A stretch of DNA of 64,000 nucleotides from Culturomica massiliensis (GCF_900091655.1 NZ_LT594621.1:744001-808000), one strand, 5' to 3'; shown: positions 44,271 through 54,685, numbered from the stretch's first letter. The notes: generated by a model not told the origin, from the sequence alone. A program made the numbers and translations.

Positions 44271-44300
44271 TTTGATAATAATTAAAAAAAAGTATATTTG
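44271..44300 (+). promoter_or_regulatory. Bacteroidota-type promoter for the M16 peptidase gene
   Basis: TTTG (44271-44274), 18-base spacer, TATATTTG (44293-44300); matches TTTG-N19-TAnnTTTG with one base shorter spacing. The start codon is 65 bases downstream. Confidence 0.75.
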
Positions 44301-44364
44301 TTTCCAAATGATAGGATGGGTAGTAGAAGATTGCTTTCACGACGGATGTTAACTTCCTAAATAT

Positions 44365-47277
44365 ATGAGTATGAAAAGAATCTTTTATGTTTTGTTTTTG
44401 GCTGTGTTGGGAGCTTTGTTGGCTTCTTGCAACACATCCCGTGACTATGAAAGTGTGCCGGGTGATCCCTTGAATGCCCGCATATACACTTTGGATAACG
44501 GTTTGAAGGTATATCTGACCGTTAATCCGGAAAAGCCGCGTATTCAGACTTACATTGCCGTGCGTGTCGGCGGTAAGAACGATCCTGCTGAAACGACCGG
44601 TTTGGCTCACTATTTTGAGCATTTGATGTTTAAAGGTACGGAAGAGTTCGGTACGCAGAATTATGCACAGGAAAAACCGATGCTCGATGAAATCGAGAAT
44701 TTGTTTGAGGTGTACCGGAAAACAACGGACGAAGGCGAGCGTGCGGCTTTGTACAAGAAAATCGACAGTATTTCGTATGAAGCTTCGAAGCTGGCTATCC
44801 CGAATGAGTATGACAAGCTGATGTCCGCTATCGGCGCCAACGGTACGAATGCCTATACCGGTAACGATATGACGGTTTATGTAGAGGATATTCCTTCGAA
44901 TGAAGTTGAAAATTGGGCTAAAATACAGGCTGATCGTTTCCAGCATAATGTTATCCGCGGTTTCCATACAGAACTTGAAACGGTGTATGAAGAGAAAAAC
45001 ATGTCTTTGACACGTGATAACCGGAAGGTGTACGAGCAGATAATGGCGGCTCTTTTCCCGAATCATCCTTACGGAACCCAAACGGTGTTGGGGACACAGG
45101 AGCATTTGAAGAATCCGTCTATTACCAATATCAAGAACTATTACAAGGAATGGTATGTGCCCAACAATATGGCTATTTGTATGTCGGGTGATTTCAATCC
45201 GGATGAAGTCATTGTTACGATCAAGCAATATTTCGGAGGTATGCAACCGAACCCCAATTTACCGAAGCTGAATTTCCAGCCGGAACCTGCCATAGAACAA
45301 CCGATTGTAAAAGAAGTCCTGGGATTGGAGGCTGCAAATGTGGCTTTGGCCTGGCGTTTTCCGGGAGCTTCTTCTCCGGATGCTGAATTACTGGAATTGG
45401 TGGGACAGATTTTGTATAACGGTAAAGCGGGTTTGATCGATTTAGATATCAATCAGCAACAAAAATTGTTGTCGGCTTATGCTTATCCGAATATGATGTC
45501 CGATTACAGTATGTTTATGATGAATGCCCGTCCGAAACAAGGACAGACGTTGGAAGAAGCCAAAGATATTTTATTGGCGGAAGTCGAAAAACTGAAGAAA
45601 GGCGAATTTGACGAGAGTTTAATCGAGGCTACGGTAAACAATTATAAACGTTATATGCAATCGTTGATGGAGAGCAACAGCTCCCGGGCCGATCAGTTTG
45701 TGGATGCTTTTATCAATGGAATCGAGTGGAAAGATAAGGTGGCTTCATTGGATAAAATGAGTAAAGTTACCAAGCAACAGATTGTGGACTTTGCAAATGC
45801 GAATTTCAAGGATAATTATGCTGTGGTATACAAACGGGAAGGAAAAGACCCGAATGAAAAGAAAATGTCAAAGCCTGCCATTACGCCGATTTTTATGAAC
45901 CGGGATACTTCCAGTGCATTTTTGCGGGAAATTCAGGCTTCGCAGGTGAAACCGATCGAACCGGTATTTCTGGATTATGCCAAGGATATGGGACAGACGA
46001 CGGCTAAATCGGGCATTCCTGTGCTTTACAAGCAGAATACAACGAACGATCTGTTTACGATCATGTATGTATTTGATATGGGTACTTCTCAGGACAAAGT
46101 TTTAGGAACGGCCGTACAGTATCTGGATTATCTGGGTACCAGCAAGATGACTCCGGAACAGATCAAACAGGAATTCTATAAATTGGCTTGTGACTATTTT
46201 GTATCTCCGGGAACGGAACGGGTATTTGTAGGTATATCCGGATTGAGTGAGAATATGGGTAAGGCAATGGAATTGTTTGAATCTTTGCTGGCAGATGCTC
46301 AACCGGCTCCGGAAGTTCTGGAAAACATGAAGGCCGATATTTTGAAATCCCGTCAGAATGCAAAATTGAACCAATCCGCCAATTTCAGCCGATTGACTCA
46401 GTATGCTCAATTCGGACCGAATTCACCCGCCCGCAATATATTGTCGGCTAAGGAACTGCAGGAGTTGAAGCCGGAAGATTTACTGTCGCGGACCAGTGAA
46501 CTGAACAATTATGCGCATAAGATACTGTATTACGGTCCGATGACGATGGAGGAAGTGGTTGCTGTTATCAATGACAAGCACCAGGTTCCGGAGCAATTGA
46601 CTCCTGTCCCTGATAATAAATGTTTCGTTCCTCAGTTGACGCCGACCAATAAGGTGCTTATTGCTCCTTACGATGCAAAACAGATTTATATGGCTTCTAT
46701 TTCCAATCGGGGAGAAAAATTCAATCCGTCTATTTATCCGGTATTATCCATGTACAATGAGTATTTCGGCGGTGGAATGAATGCCATTGTATTCCAGGAA
46801 ATGCGTGAAGCCCGCGGTTTGGCTTATTCGGCCGGAGCCGGTCTCAGTCAACCCGGAAAGTTGGATAAGCCTTATATTTTCAATACTTTTATCGCTTGTC
46901 AAAATGATAAGATGATAGATGCATTGGCGGCTTTCGATGAAATTATCAACGATATGCCGGAATCGGAAAACGCCTTTAAGCTGGCTAAGGATGCTCTCCT
47001 GACCCGCTTACGGACACAGCGTATCACGAAATCGGATATATTGTGGAATTATTTGGGGGCACAAGATTTGGGGCTGACAACGGATCGTCGTAAAGAGTTG
47101 TTTGAAAAAGCCCAGACGATGACGTTGGAGGATGTGAAGAAATTCCAGGAAGAATGGATTAAAGGTCGTACGTATACGTATTGTATCTTAGGAGACGAAA
47201 AAGAACTGGATTTGAAGGGCTTGCAAAAATACGGACCGATTACCCATTTGACCCGGGAAGAGATATTCGGTTATTAA
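44365..47277 (+). CDS. M16 family zinc peptidase lipoprotein (two M16 domains)
   Basis: 970 residues with a lipobox LLASC (Cys about 21). The N-terminal M16 domain has the inverted zinc motif HYFEH at 82-86 and a downstream glutamate in VYEEKNMS. A second, inactive M16-like domain follows (from about 540, with FGGGMNAIVFQEMREARGLAY near 810-830, itself typical). It is insulinase/pitrilysin-like and sits on the periplasmic side of a membrane, degrading peptides. Own promoter at 44271 and terminator at 47285. Confidence 0.92.
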   Translation: MSMKRIFYVLFLAVLGALLASCNTSRDYESVPGDPLNARIYTLDNGLKVYLTVNPEKPRIQTYIAVRVGGKNDPAETTGLAHYFEHLMFKGTEEFGTQNYAQEKPMLDEIENLFEVYRKTTDEGERAALYKKIDSISYEASKLAIPNEYDKLMSAIGANGTNAYTGNDMTVYVEDIPSNEVENWAKIQADRFQHNVIRGFHTELETVYEEKNMSLTRDNRKVYEQIMAALFPNHPYGTQTVLGTQEHLKNPSITNIKNYYKEWYVPNNMAICMSGDFNPDEVIVTIKQYFGGMQPNPNLPKLNFQPEPAIEQPIVKEVLGLEAANVALAWRFPGASSPDAELLELVGQILYNGKAGLIDLDINQQQKLLSAYAYPNMMSDYSMFMMNARPKQGQTLEEAKDILLAEVEKLKKGEFDESLIEATVNNYKRYMQSLMESNSSRADQFVDAFINGIEWKDKVASLDKMSKVTKQQIVDFANANFKDNYAVVYKREGKDPNEKKMSKPAITPIFMNRDTSSAFLREIQASQVKPIEPVFLDYAKDMGQTTAKSGIPVLYKQNTTNDLFTIMYVFDMGTSQDKVLGTAVQYLDYLGTSKMTPEQIKQEFYKLACDYFVSPGTERVFVGISGLSENMGKAMELFESLLADAQPAPEVLENMKADILKSRQNAKLNQSANFSRLTQYAQFGPNSPARNILSAKELQELKPEDLLSRTSELNNYAHKILYYGPMTMEEVVAVINDKHQVPEQLTPVPDNKCFVPQLTPTNKVLIAPYDAKQIYMASISNRGEKFNPSIYPVLSMYNEYFGGGMNAIVFQEMREARGLAYSAGAGLSQPGKLDKPYIFNTFIACQNDKMIDALAAFDEIINDMPESENAFKLAKDALLTRLRTQRITKSDILWNYLGAQDLGLTTDRRKELFEKAQTMTLEDVKKFQEEWIKGRTYTYCILGDEKELDLKGLQKYGPITHLTREEIFGY

Positions 47278-47284
47278 AATAAAG

Positions 47285-47311
47285 AAGGTGCCAGCACTGG
47301 CACCTTTTTTT
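47285..47311 (+). terminator. Terminator after the M16 peptidase gene
   Basis: AGGTGCCA-GCAC-TGGCACCT hairpin with T8. It separates two converging genes. Confidence 0.85.
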
Positions 47312-47486
47312 ATTTTCCGTTTATTTCATTCAGGATTTCCTGAATTTGTTCCTGACAACCGCCGCAGCCTGTTCCTGCATTGGTTTCTTCTCCTACTTCT
47401 TCTACTGTTTTCAGTCCTTTTTCGCGGATGGCTTTCTCAATTTCTTCACGGCTTACATCAAAGCAATGACATATCGTTTCACTCAT
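47310..47486 (-). CDS. BFD-like [2Fe-2S] protein
   Basis: 58 residues on the minus strand: MSETICHCFDVSREEIEKAI, then an alpha-helical part and GTGCGGCQEQIQEIL. The cysteines CHC and CGGC match the Bfd/NifU-middle (2Fe-2S)-binding fold. Such small proteins serve as ferredoxins for iron release or as partners in redox enzymes. TAATTTTG on the same strand (47524-47531, complement) could be its -7 box. The gene is short but well formed, with a complete motif set. Confidence 0.8.
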   Translation of the reverse strand: MSETICHCFDVSREEIEKAIREKGLKTVEEVGEETNAGTGCGGCQEQIQEILNEINGK

Positions 47487-47690
47487 AATCGTTTGTTTTT
47501 ATTGATTTATAATTATTTTGTTCCAAAATTACGATAAAAACCGTTGTCAGCCTTAATAAATCCGATCATATCTTTTTATGTCATTATAGATAAGATTTAT
47601 AATTTGCGTGAATATATGAAAAGATATTCGATTTTTACTATTTTTGCATTTCTCTAAAAATAGAATGTGAAGCGGATTATAAATGAAATA

Positions 47691-48020
47691 ATGAGGTTCT
47701 TGCTTCCGGTTATCTTTATCGGATATATCGGGATTATTTCGCTTTGTACCCACGTCCATGTCGTGGATGGGGTAACGATCGTGCATTCGCATTTGTTTAA
47801 AAATGTTCCGGGACAGCCTCCCCATTCGCATACACATGCCGGGTTCCAGTTGATACATGCCGTTACTTCGTATACTTCGACGACAGATGTCGTTCCCTGT
47901 TTCGATTTTGCCGCTGTTTGTTTGGAATTACCCGTCGTACTCTGTGTGTCCGGTGCATCGGTTTTTATATCTGCTGTACCCGGCGTATTATCTCTTCGTG
48001 GTCCTCCGGCCGGTCTATAG
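47691..48020 (+). CDS. Small His-rich exported protein next to a TonB receptor
   Basis: 109 residues from ATG 47691 (an earlier GTG at 47667 is possible). Hydrophobic N-terminus (FLLPVIFIGYIGIISL), then many histidines (THVHVVDGVTIVHSHLF and PPHSHTHAGFQLIH). Small His-rich proteins of this type often sit upstream of Bacteroidota TonB receptors for metals; the pairing is known from context and not shown here. TATTTTTG at 47639-47646 could be a -7 box. The function is likely metal binding or sensing in the periplasm. Confidence 0.65.
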   Translation: MRFLLPVIFIGYIGIISLCTHVHVVDGVTIVHSHLFKNVPGQPPHSHTHAGFQLIHAVTSYTSTTDVVPCFDFAAVCLELPVVLCVSGASVFISAVPGVLSLRGPPAGL

Positions 48021-48261
48021 GGACTGTGATCGGATTTCAGATTGAATTTCTCTTTTATAATTTACGATTTATTTTTATCGTTTATCTGTTGCGTTATTTT
48101 ATATGACGTTTCAGGGAGAGCCGTTTTATTGGAAGATGAACGATTTTTCATCTTGTAATCTTTGTTTTTATTTCATTCTTTCCGATCAATCAATGATCTG
48201 AAATTCAGTTGTCCCGGAGTTCAGACTATCTTATTATTTATGTTTTTAAAGAAATTTGTTT

Positions 48262-50565
48262 ATGATGAAGAGATATATACTTTTAGTGGTATTGTTGTTG
48301 AGTGTGTCTGTTTGTTTACAGGGTATACCGCCTGAACTGAATCCGACAGACGCCAATATATACGGACATGTGATAAGTAAAAAAAGCAGAGAACATCTGG
48401 CATTTATGACAGTGGCATTGAAGGGAACAACAATCGGAACGGCGACGGATGCAAGCGGACATTATTTTTTGAAAAACCTGCCGGAAGGAAAGTTTACGAT
48501 GGTTGTAACGGCTGTCGGTTATAAGCCGGTACAGCGGGAGGTCGTGCTGAAGAAAGGGAAAACCCTGGAAGTTAATTTTGAGGTAGAGGAAGATCAGGTG
48601 GCTTTGGACGAAGTGGTGGTTTCGGCTAACCGGAACGAGACGACAAGGCGGATGGCTCCGACTTTAGTAAAGGTTTTGGATACAAAGATGTTCGAGACAC
48701 AGGGAGCAGTTTGTTTAGCCGAGGGGCTGAATTTTCAGCCGGGGGTCCGGGTGGAGAATAATTGCCAGAATTGTGGATTTCAACAGGTACGAATTAATGG
48801 GCTGGACGGTCCCTATACTCAGATACTGATTGATTCGCGTCCGGTTTTCAGTGCTTTGAGCGGAGTTTACGGGTTAGAGCAGATCCCGGCAAATATGATT
48901 GAACGTGTAGAGGTAATGCGGGGAGGGGGAAGCGCTTTGTTCGGGTCTTCGGCAATTGCCGGAACAATCAATATCATTACAAAAGAGCCACAACGTAATT
49001 CGGCTCAAATTGCCCATAATGTAACGATGTTGGGGGGAAGTAATACATACGATCATGCGACTTCATTGAATGCTTCCCTGGTTTCGGATAACCGGAAAGC
49101 AGGTCTGTATGTGTTCGGGCAGTCGCGCTTCCGGCCGGGATACGATTATGACGGAGACGGATATACGGAGTTGCCGAAGATCAAAAGTAAGACGCTGGGG
49201 ATGCGTTCGTTTTTGAAAACGGGAACTTACAGCCGGCTGACAGCCGAATATCATACCATTCATGAATTCAGACGGGGTGGTAATAAGTTGGACAGACCGC
49301 CACACGAGGCCGATATAGCCGAGCAAGTGGAACATGATATCAATACGGGAAGTTTGAAGTTCGATTATTTTGCCCCGAATGAAAAATACCGTTTCAGCTT
49401 GTTTTCGTCGGTACAACACATTAACCGGGAGAGCTATTACGGTACGGGAAAAGATTTGAATGCTTACGGGAATACGACGGATTTGACATATGTCGGCGGG
49501 GGGCAGTTGTTTTATCATTTCGACCGGTTTTTATTTATGCCTTCGGACTTAACCGTCGGTGCCGAATTTAATTACGATCGCCTGGCGGATAAGATTTGCG
49601 GGTATAACCGGGATTTTGACCAGACGACACGGATTGTAAGTGCTTTTATACAAAACGAATGGAAGAACGATCGCTGGAGTTTTCTGATAGGGGGACGGGC
49701 AGATAAGCACAATATGTTGGATCATGTCGTATTGAGTCCGCGCGTGAATATCCGGTATAATCCGACTCCCAATCTGAATTTCCGGGCCAGTTATTCGGGA
49801 GGTTTTCGGGCGCCGCAGGCTTTTGACGAGGATTTGCATATTGCGGCGGTCGGTGGAAAGGTGGCGATAATAAAAATCGATCCGGATTTGAAGGAAGAAC
49901 GGTCGCAAAGTGTCAGTGTTTCGGCAGATATGTATCATCGTTTCGGACAGGTGCAGGTGAATTTGCTGGTAGAAGGGTTTTATACAAATTTGAAGGATGT
50001 ATTTGTTCTGGAAGATATCAGTACGGACAATGGGATTCTGACGAAGGAAAGACGGAACGGTTCCGGAGCGGAGGTAATGGGAGTAAATCTGGAAGGGCGC
50101 GCTGTTTTTACCCGTTGGCTGGAATTACAGGCCGGAGCGACGATACAGCGCAGCCGTTATAAGGAACCCGAAAAATGGAGTGAAGATCCGGAGGTGCCTG
50201 CTGAAAGAAAAATTTTCCGTACACCGGATGTATATGGGTATTTTACGGCTTTACTTAATCCGGTCAAGCGTTTTTCGGTAGTGCTTTCCGGTACTTATAC
50301 CGGTGAAATGCTGGTGCCGCATGCAAAAGGGTATATTCCCAAAGATATCGCGGTGGATACGCGTGATTTTTTGGATATGGATGTAAAACTGGCTTATGAT
50401 TTTTCAATAAGTAAAGAGATCGGTTTACAATTGAATGCCGGTGTACGTAACATATTTGAAGCTTATCAATCGGATTTTGACAAGGGCCCTGACCGGGACT
50501 CGGGATATATATACGGTCCCGGACTTCCCCGGAGTTATTTTGCCGGTGTAAAGATTTCTTTTTAA
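48262..50565 (+). CDS. TonB-dependent receptor, likely for a metal or metal complex
   Basis: 767 residues from ATG 48262 (a TTG at 48256 is also in frame). Signal peptide, then a carboxypeptidase-regulatory-like domain (about 35-115, IYGHVISKKSREHLAFMTV, GTTIGTATDASGHYFL), the plug (VEEDQVALDEVVVSANRNET, IPANMIERVEVMRGGGSALF) and the beta-barrel ending FAGVKISF. The plug carries NNCQNCGFQQVRINGLDG, a CxxC seen in Bacteroidota receptors that I associate with metal or small-ligand uptake. With the His-rich protein upstream it suggests metal acquisition. The ligand is not shown by the sequence. Confidence 0.85.
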   Translation: MMKRYILLVVLLLSVSVCLQGIPPELNPTDANIYGHVISKKSREHLAFMTVALKGTTIGTATDASGHYFLKNLPEGKFTMVVTAVGYKPVQREVVLKKGKTLEVNFEVEEDQVALDEVVVSANRNETTRRMAPTLVKVLDTKMFETQGAVCLAEGLNFQPGVRVENNCQNCGFQQVRINGLDGPYTQILIDSRPVFSALSGVYGLEQIPANMIERVEVMRGGGSALFGSSAIAGTINIITKEPQRNSAQIAHNVTMLGGSNTYDHATSLNASLVSDNRKAGLYVFGQSRFRPGYDYDGDGYTELPKIKSKTLGMRSFLKTGTYSRLTAEYHTIHEFRRGGNKLDRPPHEADIAEQVEHDINTGSLKFDYFAPNEKYRFSLFSSVQHINRESYYGTGKDLNAYGNTTDLTYVGGGQLFYHFDRFLFMPSDLTVGAEFNYDRLADKICGYNRDFDQTTRIVSAFIQNEWKNDRWSFLIGGRADKHNMLDHVVLSPRVNIRYNPTPNLNFRASYSGGFRAPQAFDEDLHIAAVGGKVAIIKIDPDLKEERSQSVSVSADMYHRFGQVQVNLLVEGFYTNLKDVFVLEDISTDNGILTKERRNGSGAEVMGVNLEGRAVFTRWLELQAGATIQRSRYKEPEKWSEDPEVPAERKIFRTPDVYGYFTALLNPVKRFSVVLSGTYTGEMLVPHAKGYIPKDIAVDTRDFLDMDVKLAYDFSISKEIGLQLNAGVRNIFEAYQSDFDKGPDRDSGYIYGPGLPRSYFAGVKISF

Positions 50566-50713
50566 GAACCGGACTGTTTTTAACTATAAATAGTGAGTCT
50601 GCGCATAAAAAGAACTGCTTTTTACCTCTAAATGGGGATTTGCAGCAAACAGACAACGGTTTATCTTTGTCCTATCACAATACAAAGATAACGATTGATT
50701 AATAATGATTTGG

Positions 50714-50748
50714 AAAGACTGCAGACAAATGAACTGCAGTCTTTTTTA
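50714..50748 (+). terminator. Intrinsic terminator downstream of the TonB receptor
   Basis: Ten-base perfect stem AAGACTGCAG/CTGCAGTCTT with loop ACAAATGAA and T6; about 150 bases after the receptor gene. Confidence 0.8.
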
Positions 50749-50819
50749 TAGACAAGGTGGAATTCCGGATTTTAATTTTTTTCATCTGAAATAAAATCTG
50801 ATGATTTTGTCCCGGGGTT

Positions 50820-50849
50820 TTTGTTTGGTGTAAAATCTGTGTAATTTTG
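50820..50849 (+). promoter_or_regulatory. Promoter for the 5'-nucleotidase gene
   Basis: TTTG (50820-50823), 18-base spacer, TAATTTTG (50842-50849); matches the Bacteroidota consensus. The ATG is 43 bases downstream. Confidence 0.7.
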
Positions 50850-50892
50850 TTTCTCCTCAAAAAGTTTGTTAAGTCTCTAAAAAATAAAATTA

Positions 50893-52422
50893 ATGATGTT
50901 TTTTGCACGTTTTAGGGTGTTGGTATGGATTGCTGTTTTATCGTTGGCAGTTGTTGTATATTCCTGCGATGAACCGGGAAAGGAAAGAGAACTGATCTTG
51001 CTGCATACCAATGACAGTCATGGTAGTATTGTGCCTGTCGATAGTATGGGCGGAATGGCTGAGCGGGCTACTTTTATCCGGGAAATCCGGGAGAAGAATA
51101 AGCATGTGTTATTAGTGGACGCCGGTGATTTCAATACAGGGCAGGCAGCTTCGAATATGGCAGACGCTCATCCGGATATTGCAGCCTATAATTATATGGG
51201 ATATGATGCAGTGACGGTCGGTAATCACGAGTTCGACAAACCTTTGGAGGTGTTGCTTAAACAAATGGAATGGGCTGATTTCCCTTTTGTGGTTTCGAAT
51301 ATCCGGCAAAAAGGAAAGATTTTAGGTCAGGAATATCTGATTAAAGAAATCGGCGGAATAAAAGTCGGTGTATTCGGTATTACAACTGTTCATACACGTC
51401 ATATCAGTGTTTGTGCCGATAAGCTGGATTTTGAAGAGGAAATTCATACTGCAGCCCGGATGGTGAAGGTGTTGAGGGAGCAAGGAGCGGATGTCGTGAT
51501 CGGTTTGGTACATTTGGGATTTACAGAAACAACTCCGGATTATGTAACTTCCCGGAAGCTGGCTTCTCAGGTAGACGGTATCGATATCTTGGTAGACGGG
51601 CATTCGCATTCGTATATTGAAAAACCGGAATGGGTTAATCGTACCTGGATCGTGACTGCGAATCAGAGCGGACGTTACGTCGGAATGGGAAAACTTCGGG
51701 TAAAAGGGCACCGGCTGACAGGATTCGATTGGAAATCGGTACCTATAAAAGGGTATGCTCCGGATATAATGTTATGGCGGCAATTGGAGCCTTATATAGA
51801 GGTTGCTCATTCAGATTTGCAAACGGTTGTCGGCTTAGCAACAAAAGAATTCGCTTTGTATGAGCGGGATGAAAATGTGGCCCGCTATCGGGAGAGTAGT
51901 CTCGGAAATTTGGTCGCTGATGCCTTGAAATGGAAAGCTACGGAAGGGTTGCATCTGAAAGCTGATTTCGGTTTGGTAAATTCAGGAGGTATACGTGCCG
52001 GATTACCTGCCGGAGAGATTACCCGGGAAGAGGTTTTGTCCGTATTGCCGTTTGCCAATGTGCTGGAGGTGATCGGAATGAGCGGAGCGGATGTACGGCG
52101 CCTGTTTACCTTTATTGCTTCCGTTACCCCGGGAAACGGTGCTTTTGCTCAAGTTTCCGGGGATGTTCATGTGGTATATGACCGGCAAGCCCGACAGGTA
52201 AAGGCGTTATCAATCGGGGGGAAACCGGTGGTGGATACAATGATTTATTATATGGCAACCTGTGATTATGTGGCAGCAGGTAAGGACGGATATGAGGCCG
52301 GACTTGGAAATATAACCTACCGTGAAAATACATCCCGCTTACTTTCTGATGTATTGGCAGACTATATACAGATGAAAGGACGTATAACACCTTATACGGA
52401 CGGGAGAATAGAGGTAAAATAG
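50893..52422 (+). CDS. 5'-nucleotidase/UshA-like metallophosphatase lipoprotein
   Basis: 509 residues, lipobox VYSC (Cys25). Calcineurin-like metal motifs: LHTNDSHG at 37-44, DAGDFNTG, VGNHEFDK, GHSHSY; the C-terminal 5'-nucleotidase domain has GNLVADALKWKA and NSGGIRAGLPAGEITRE. It would hydrolyse nucleotides or other phosphoesters in the periplasm or on the outer membrane. The gene has its own promoter (50820) and is followed by a 196-base gap. Confidence 0.93.
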   Translation: MMFFARFRVLVWIAVLSLAVVVYSCDEPGKERELILLHTNDSHGSIVPVDSMGGMAERATFIREIREKNKHVLLVDAGDFNTGQAASNMADAHPDIAAYNYMGYDAVTVGNHEFDKPLEVLLKQMEWADFPFVVSNIRQKGKILGQEYLIKEIGGIKVGVFGITTVHTRHISVCADKLDFEEEIHTAARMVKVLREQGADVVIGLVHLGFTETTPDYVTSRKLASQVDGIDILVDGHSHSYIEKPEWVNRTWIVTANQSGRYVGMGKLRVKGHRLTGFDWKSVPIKGYAPDIMLWRQLEPYIEVAHSDLQTVVGLATKEFALYERDENVARYRESSLGNLVADALKWKATEGLHLKADFGLVNSGGIRAGLPAGEITREEVLSVLPFANVLEVIGMSGADVRRLFTFIASVTPGNGAFAQVSGDVHVVYDRQARQVKALSIGGKPVVDTMIYYMATCDYVAAGKDGYEAGLGNITYRENTSRLLSDVLADYIQMKGRITPYTDGRIEVK

Positions 52423-52618
52423 CTGTGTTGGAAAGGTTTTTTGTTTTTAGGTATGCTTTGTGTACGTAAAGTCATTTTAAATTGGAATAGTTGATAAGCG
52501 GTCCGGTTGAACCGGAATCGTAAATCCTCAAACAAAAATAAAATAAATTAATGACAGAGATTTCCGTTCCGAAACTCCTGCTATTTTCTTAAATTTGTGT
52601 AATTGTAATACAAGAGTT

Positions 52619-54679
52619 ATGTTATTGTTATCGATATCCCATTCATTGCCGCTGACAGATCCGGTATTGAAATTTTTGTTGATCCTGATTATTATTTTGT
52701 CGGCTCCTTTACTGCTGAATAAATTGAAGGTACCTCATTTGCTGGGTTTAATTATTGCCGGGGCAATTATCGGACCTTACGGTTTAAATTTGGTGCTGCG
52801 GGATAGCAGCATCATTTTATCAGGAACGGCGGGTTTGTTATATATTATGTTTTTGGCCGGTTTGGAGATCGATATGGGTGATTTTAAACGGAATAGCGGG
52901 AAGAGCCTGGTTTTCGGTATGTATACTTTTTTGATTCCGATGGGTTTAGGGATTGTCGCAGGCTATTATGTCCTGAATTTTTCAATGGAAACCTCTATTT
53001 TGCTGGCAAGTATGTTTGCTTCCCATACGCTGATTGCCTATCCGATTATCAGCCGGCTGGGCATTACGAAGGATAAATCCGTAAGTATTACCGTGGGGGG
53101 AACGATGATCACCGATACTTTGGCTTTGTTGGTGCTGACCGTTATTGTAGGAATGGCTACCGGACAGACGGGAGATTATTTCTGGACCCGGTTATCCGTA
53201 TCCGTGATTGTATTCGCTTTGTTTGTCGTTATTGTTTTTCCTTTGATCGGGCGTTGGTTTTTCAAACGGGTACAGGATAGTATCTCTCAATATATTTTTG
53301 TACTGGTCATGGTATTTCTGGGTGCCTATCTGGCGCAGTTGGCCGGAATGGAAGCGATTATCGGTTCGTTTTTGGCCGGTTTGGCTTTGAATCGGTTGAT
53401 TCCACATTCTTCTCCGTTGATGCACCGGGTGGAATTTATCGGGAATTCTATTTTTATTCCGTTTTTTTTGATCGGAGTCGGCATGTTGATCAATTACCGG
53501 GTGTTTTTCACTAGTTTTGAGACGATCAAGGTCGGCATTGTAATGATTATCATTGCAACGGCGGCAAAATATGCTGCTGCCTGGCTGACACAGAAGACCT
53601 TTCGTATGTCGGTGGACCAAAGGCGGGTCATTTTCGGTTTGAGTAATGCGCAGGCGGCAGCGACTCTGGCAGCCGTGATGGTTGGGTATAACGCTATTCT
53701 GGGGCAGACTCCGGAGGGAGAACCGATACGCTTATTGAACGAAAGTGTGTTGAACGGTACGATATTGATGATTTTGGTAACGTGTACGATGGCTTCTTTT
53801 TCGGCGCAGCGGGGTGCTCACAATTTGGCTGTGGCGCAGATTTCTGAGGAGAAACGCCAGGTTGAAGAGCATAAGGAGCGGATATTGATTCCGGTCAGCA
53901 ATGAGGAAACCGCCGAGGAGTTGGTAAATTTGAGTCTGGCGGTGAAATCGCCGAAGAACATGCGTTTTTTGTATGCCTTGAAGGTGTTGGATAATCAATC
54001 GACGGAGGAAGGAAGTGTAAAACAGGCAAAAAGGTTATTGGAAAATGCAGCTTTGACGGCTGCGGCAACGGATACGCATTTGCAGGAACTATTACGTTAT
54101 GATCTGAATGTACCGAATGCAGTATTGAGTGTGATATTGGAACACAGTATCACCGATCTGGTGCTGGGTTTGCACAAAGAAAAAGGAATCTCGACTTCTT
54201 TTTTGGGGCGTATCACAGAAGATATTTTAAATCATAGCGATGTCACGACTTTAATTTATAAATCTGTCCAGCCACTTTCAACCATGAAGCGGCATCTGGT
54301 GGTTATTCCCGAACAGGCAGAGAAGGAAATCGGTTTTACTCAATGGGCAAACCGGACCGGAAATCTGGTGCAGAATACGGGGGCCAGAGTTGTTTTTTAC
54401 GGAACGTTTCAGACCTTGGAACAATTGAAAGGTGTTTTACCCAAGCAAGTACAAGCGGAGTATAAGGAGTTTGGAGATTGGGATGATTTTCTGATTGTCT
54501 TCCGGGATGTGAGGCCGGATGATATGCTTTGGGTGGTTATGAGCCGTCATGACCGGATTTCTTATAATCCGGGGATGAACCGGATCCCGGGTTATCTCAA
54601 TAAATATTTTCAGGCAAACAGTTTTATTTTAGTCTATCCCTTGCAGGCAAGTACGAAGGGAAGTCGTTATTTAACCTGA
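52619..54679 (+). CDS. CPA2-type cation/proton antiporter with C-terminal stress-like domain
   Basis: 686 residues from ATG 52619, preferred over TTG 52595. Residues about 15-395 contain roughly 12 membrane segments of a Na+/H+ (or K+/H+) exchanger (LLNKLKVPHLLGLIIAGAII, LAGLEIDMGDFKRNSGKSL, GLSNAQAAATLAAVMVG). From about 410 two USP-like soluble domains follow (ERILIPVSNEETAEELVNLS, LVVIPEQAEKEIGF). It exports cations and helps pH or ion homeostasis. TAAATTTG at 52590 may be its -7 box. QueH follows six bases later. Confidence 0.88.
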   Translation: MLLLSISHSLPLTDPVLKFLLILIIILSAPLLLNKLKVPHLLGLIIAGAIIGPYGLNLVLRDSSIILSGTAGLLYIMFLAGLEIDMGDFKRNSGKSLVFGMYTFLIPMGLGIVAGYYVLNFSMETSILLASMFASHTLIAYPIISRLGITKDKSVSITVGGTMITDTLALLVLTVIVGMATGQTGDYFWTRLSVSVIVFALFVVIVFPLIGRWFFKRVQDSISQYIFVLVMVFLGAYLAQLAGMEAIIGSFLAGLALNRLIPHSSPLMHRVEFIGNSIFIPFFLIGVGMLINYRVFFTSFETIKVGIVMIIIATAAKYAAAWLTQKTFRMSVDQRRVIFGLSNAQAAATLAAVMVGYNAILGQTPEGEPIRLLNESVLNGTILMILVTCTMASFSAQRGAHNLAVAQISEEKRQVEEHKERILIPVSNEETAEELVNLSLAVKSPKNMRFLYALKVLDNQSTEEGSVKQAKRLLENAALTAAATDTHLQELLRYDLNVPNAVLSVILEHSITDLVLGLHKEKGISTSFLGRITEDILNHSDVTTLIYKSVQPLSTMKRHLVVIPEQAEKEIGFTQWANRTGNLVQNTGARVVFYGTFQTLEQLKGVLPKQVQAEYKEFGDWDDFLIVFRDVRPDDMLWVVMSRHDRISYNPGMNRIPGYLNKYFQANSFILVYPLQASTKGSRYLT

Positions 54680-54685
54680 TGTGAT

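Larger units (their letters stand above)
50566..50892. other. Intergenic region with terminator and promoter
   Basis: 327 bases without a gene. A hairpin AAGACTGCAG/CTGCAGTCTT with T6 (50714-50748) is the clear terminator. It ends with the promoter at 50820-50849. Confidence 0.75.

Noticed and set aside
44251..45246. 331-codon open frame on the minus strand opposite the M16 peptidase gene
   Set aside because: Antisense to a clear M16 gene, low-complexity composition, no known motif and it overlaps the promoter at 44271; it is a shadow of codon bias.
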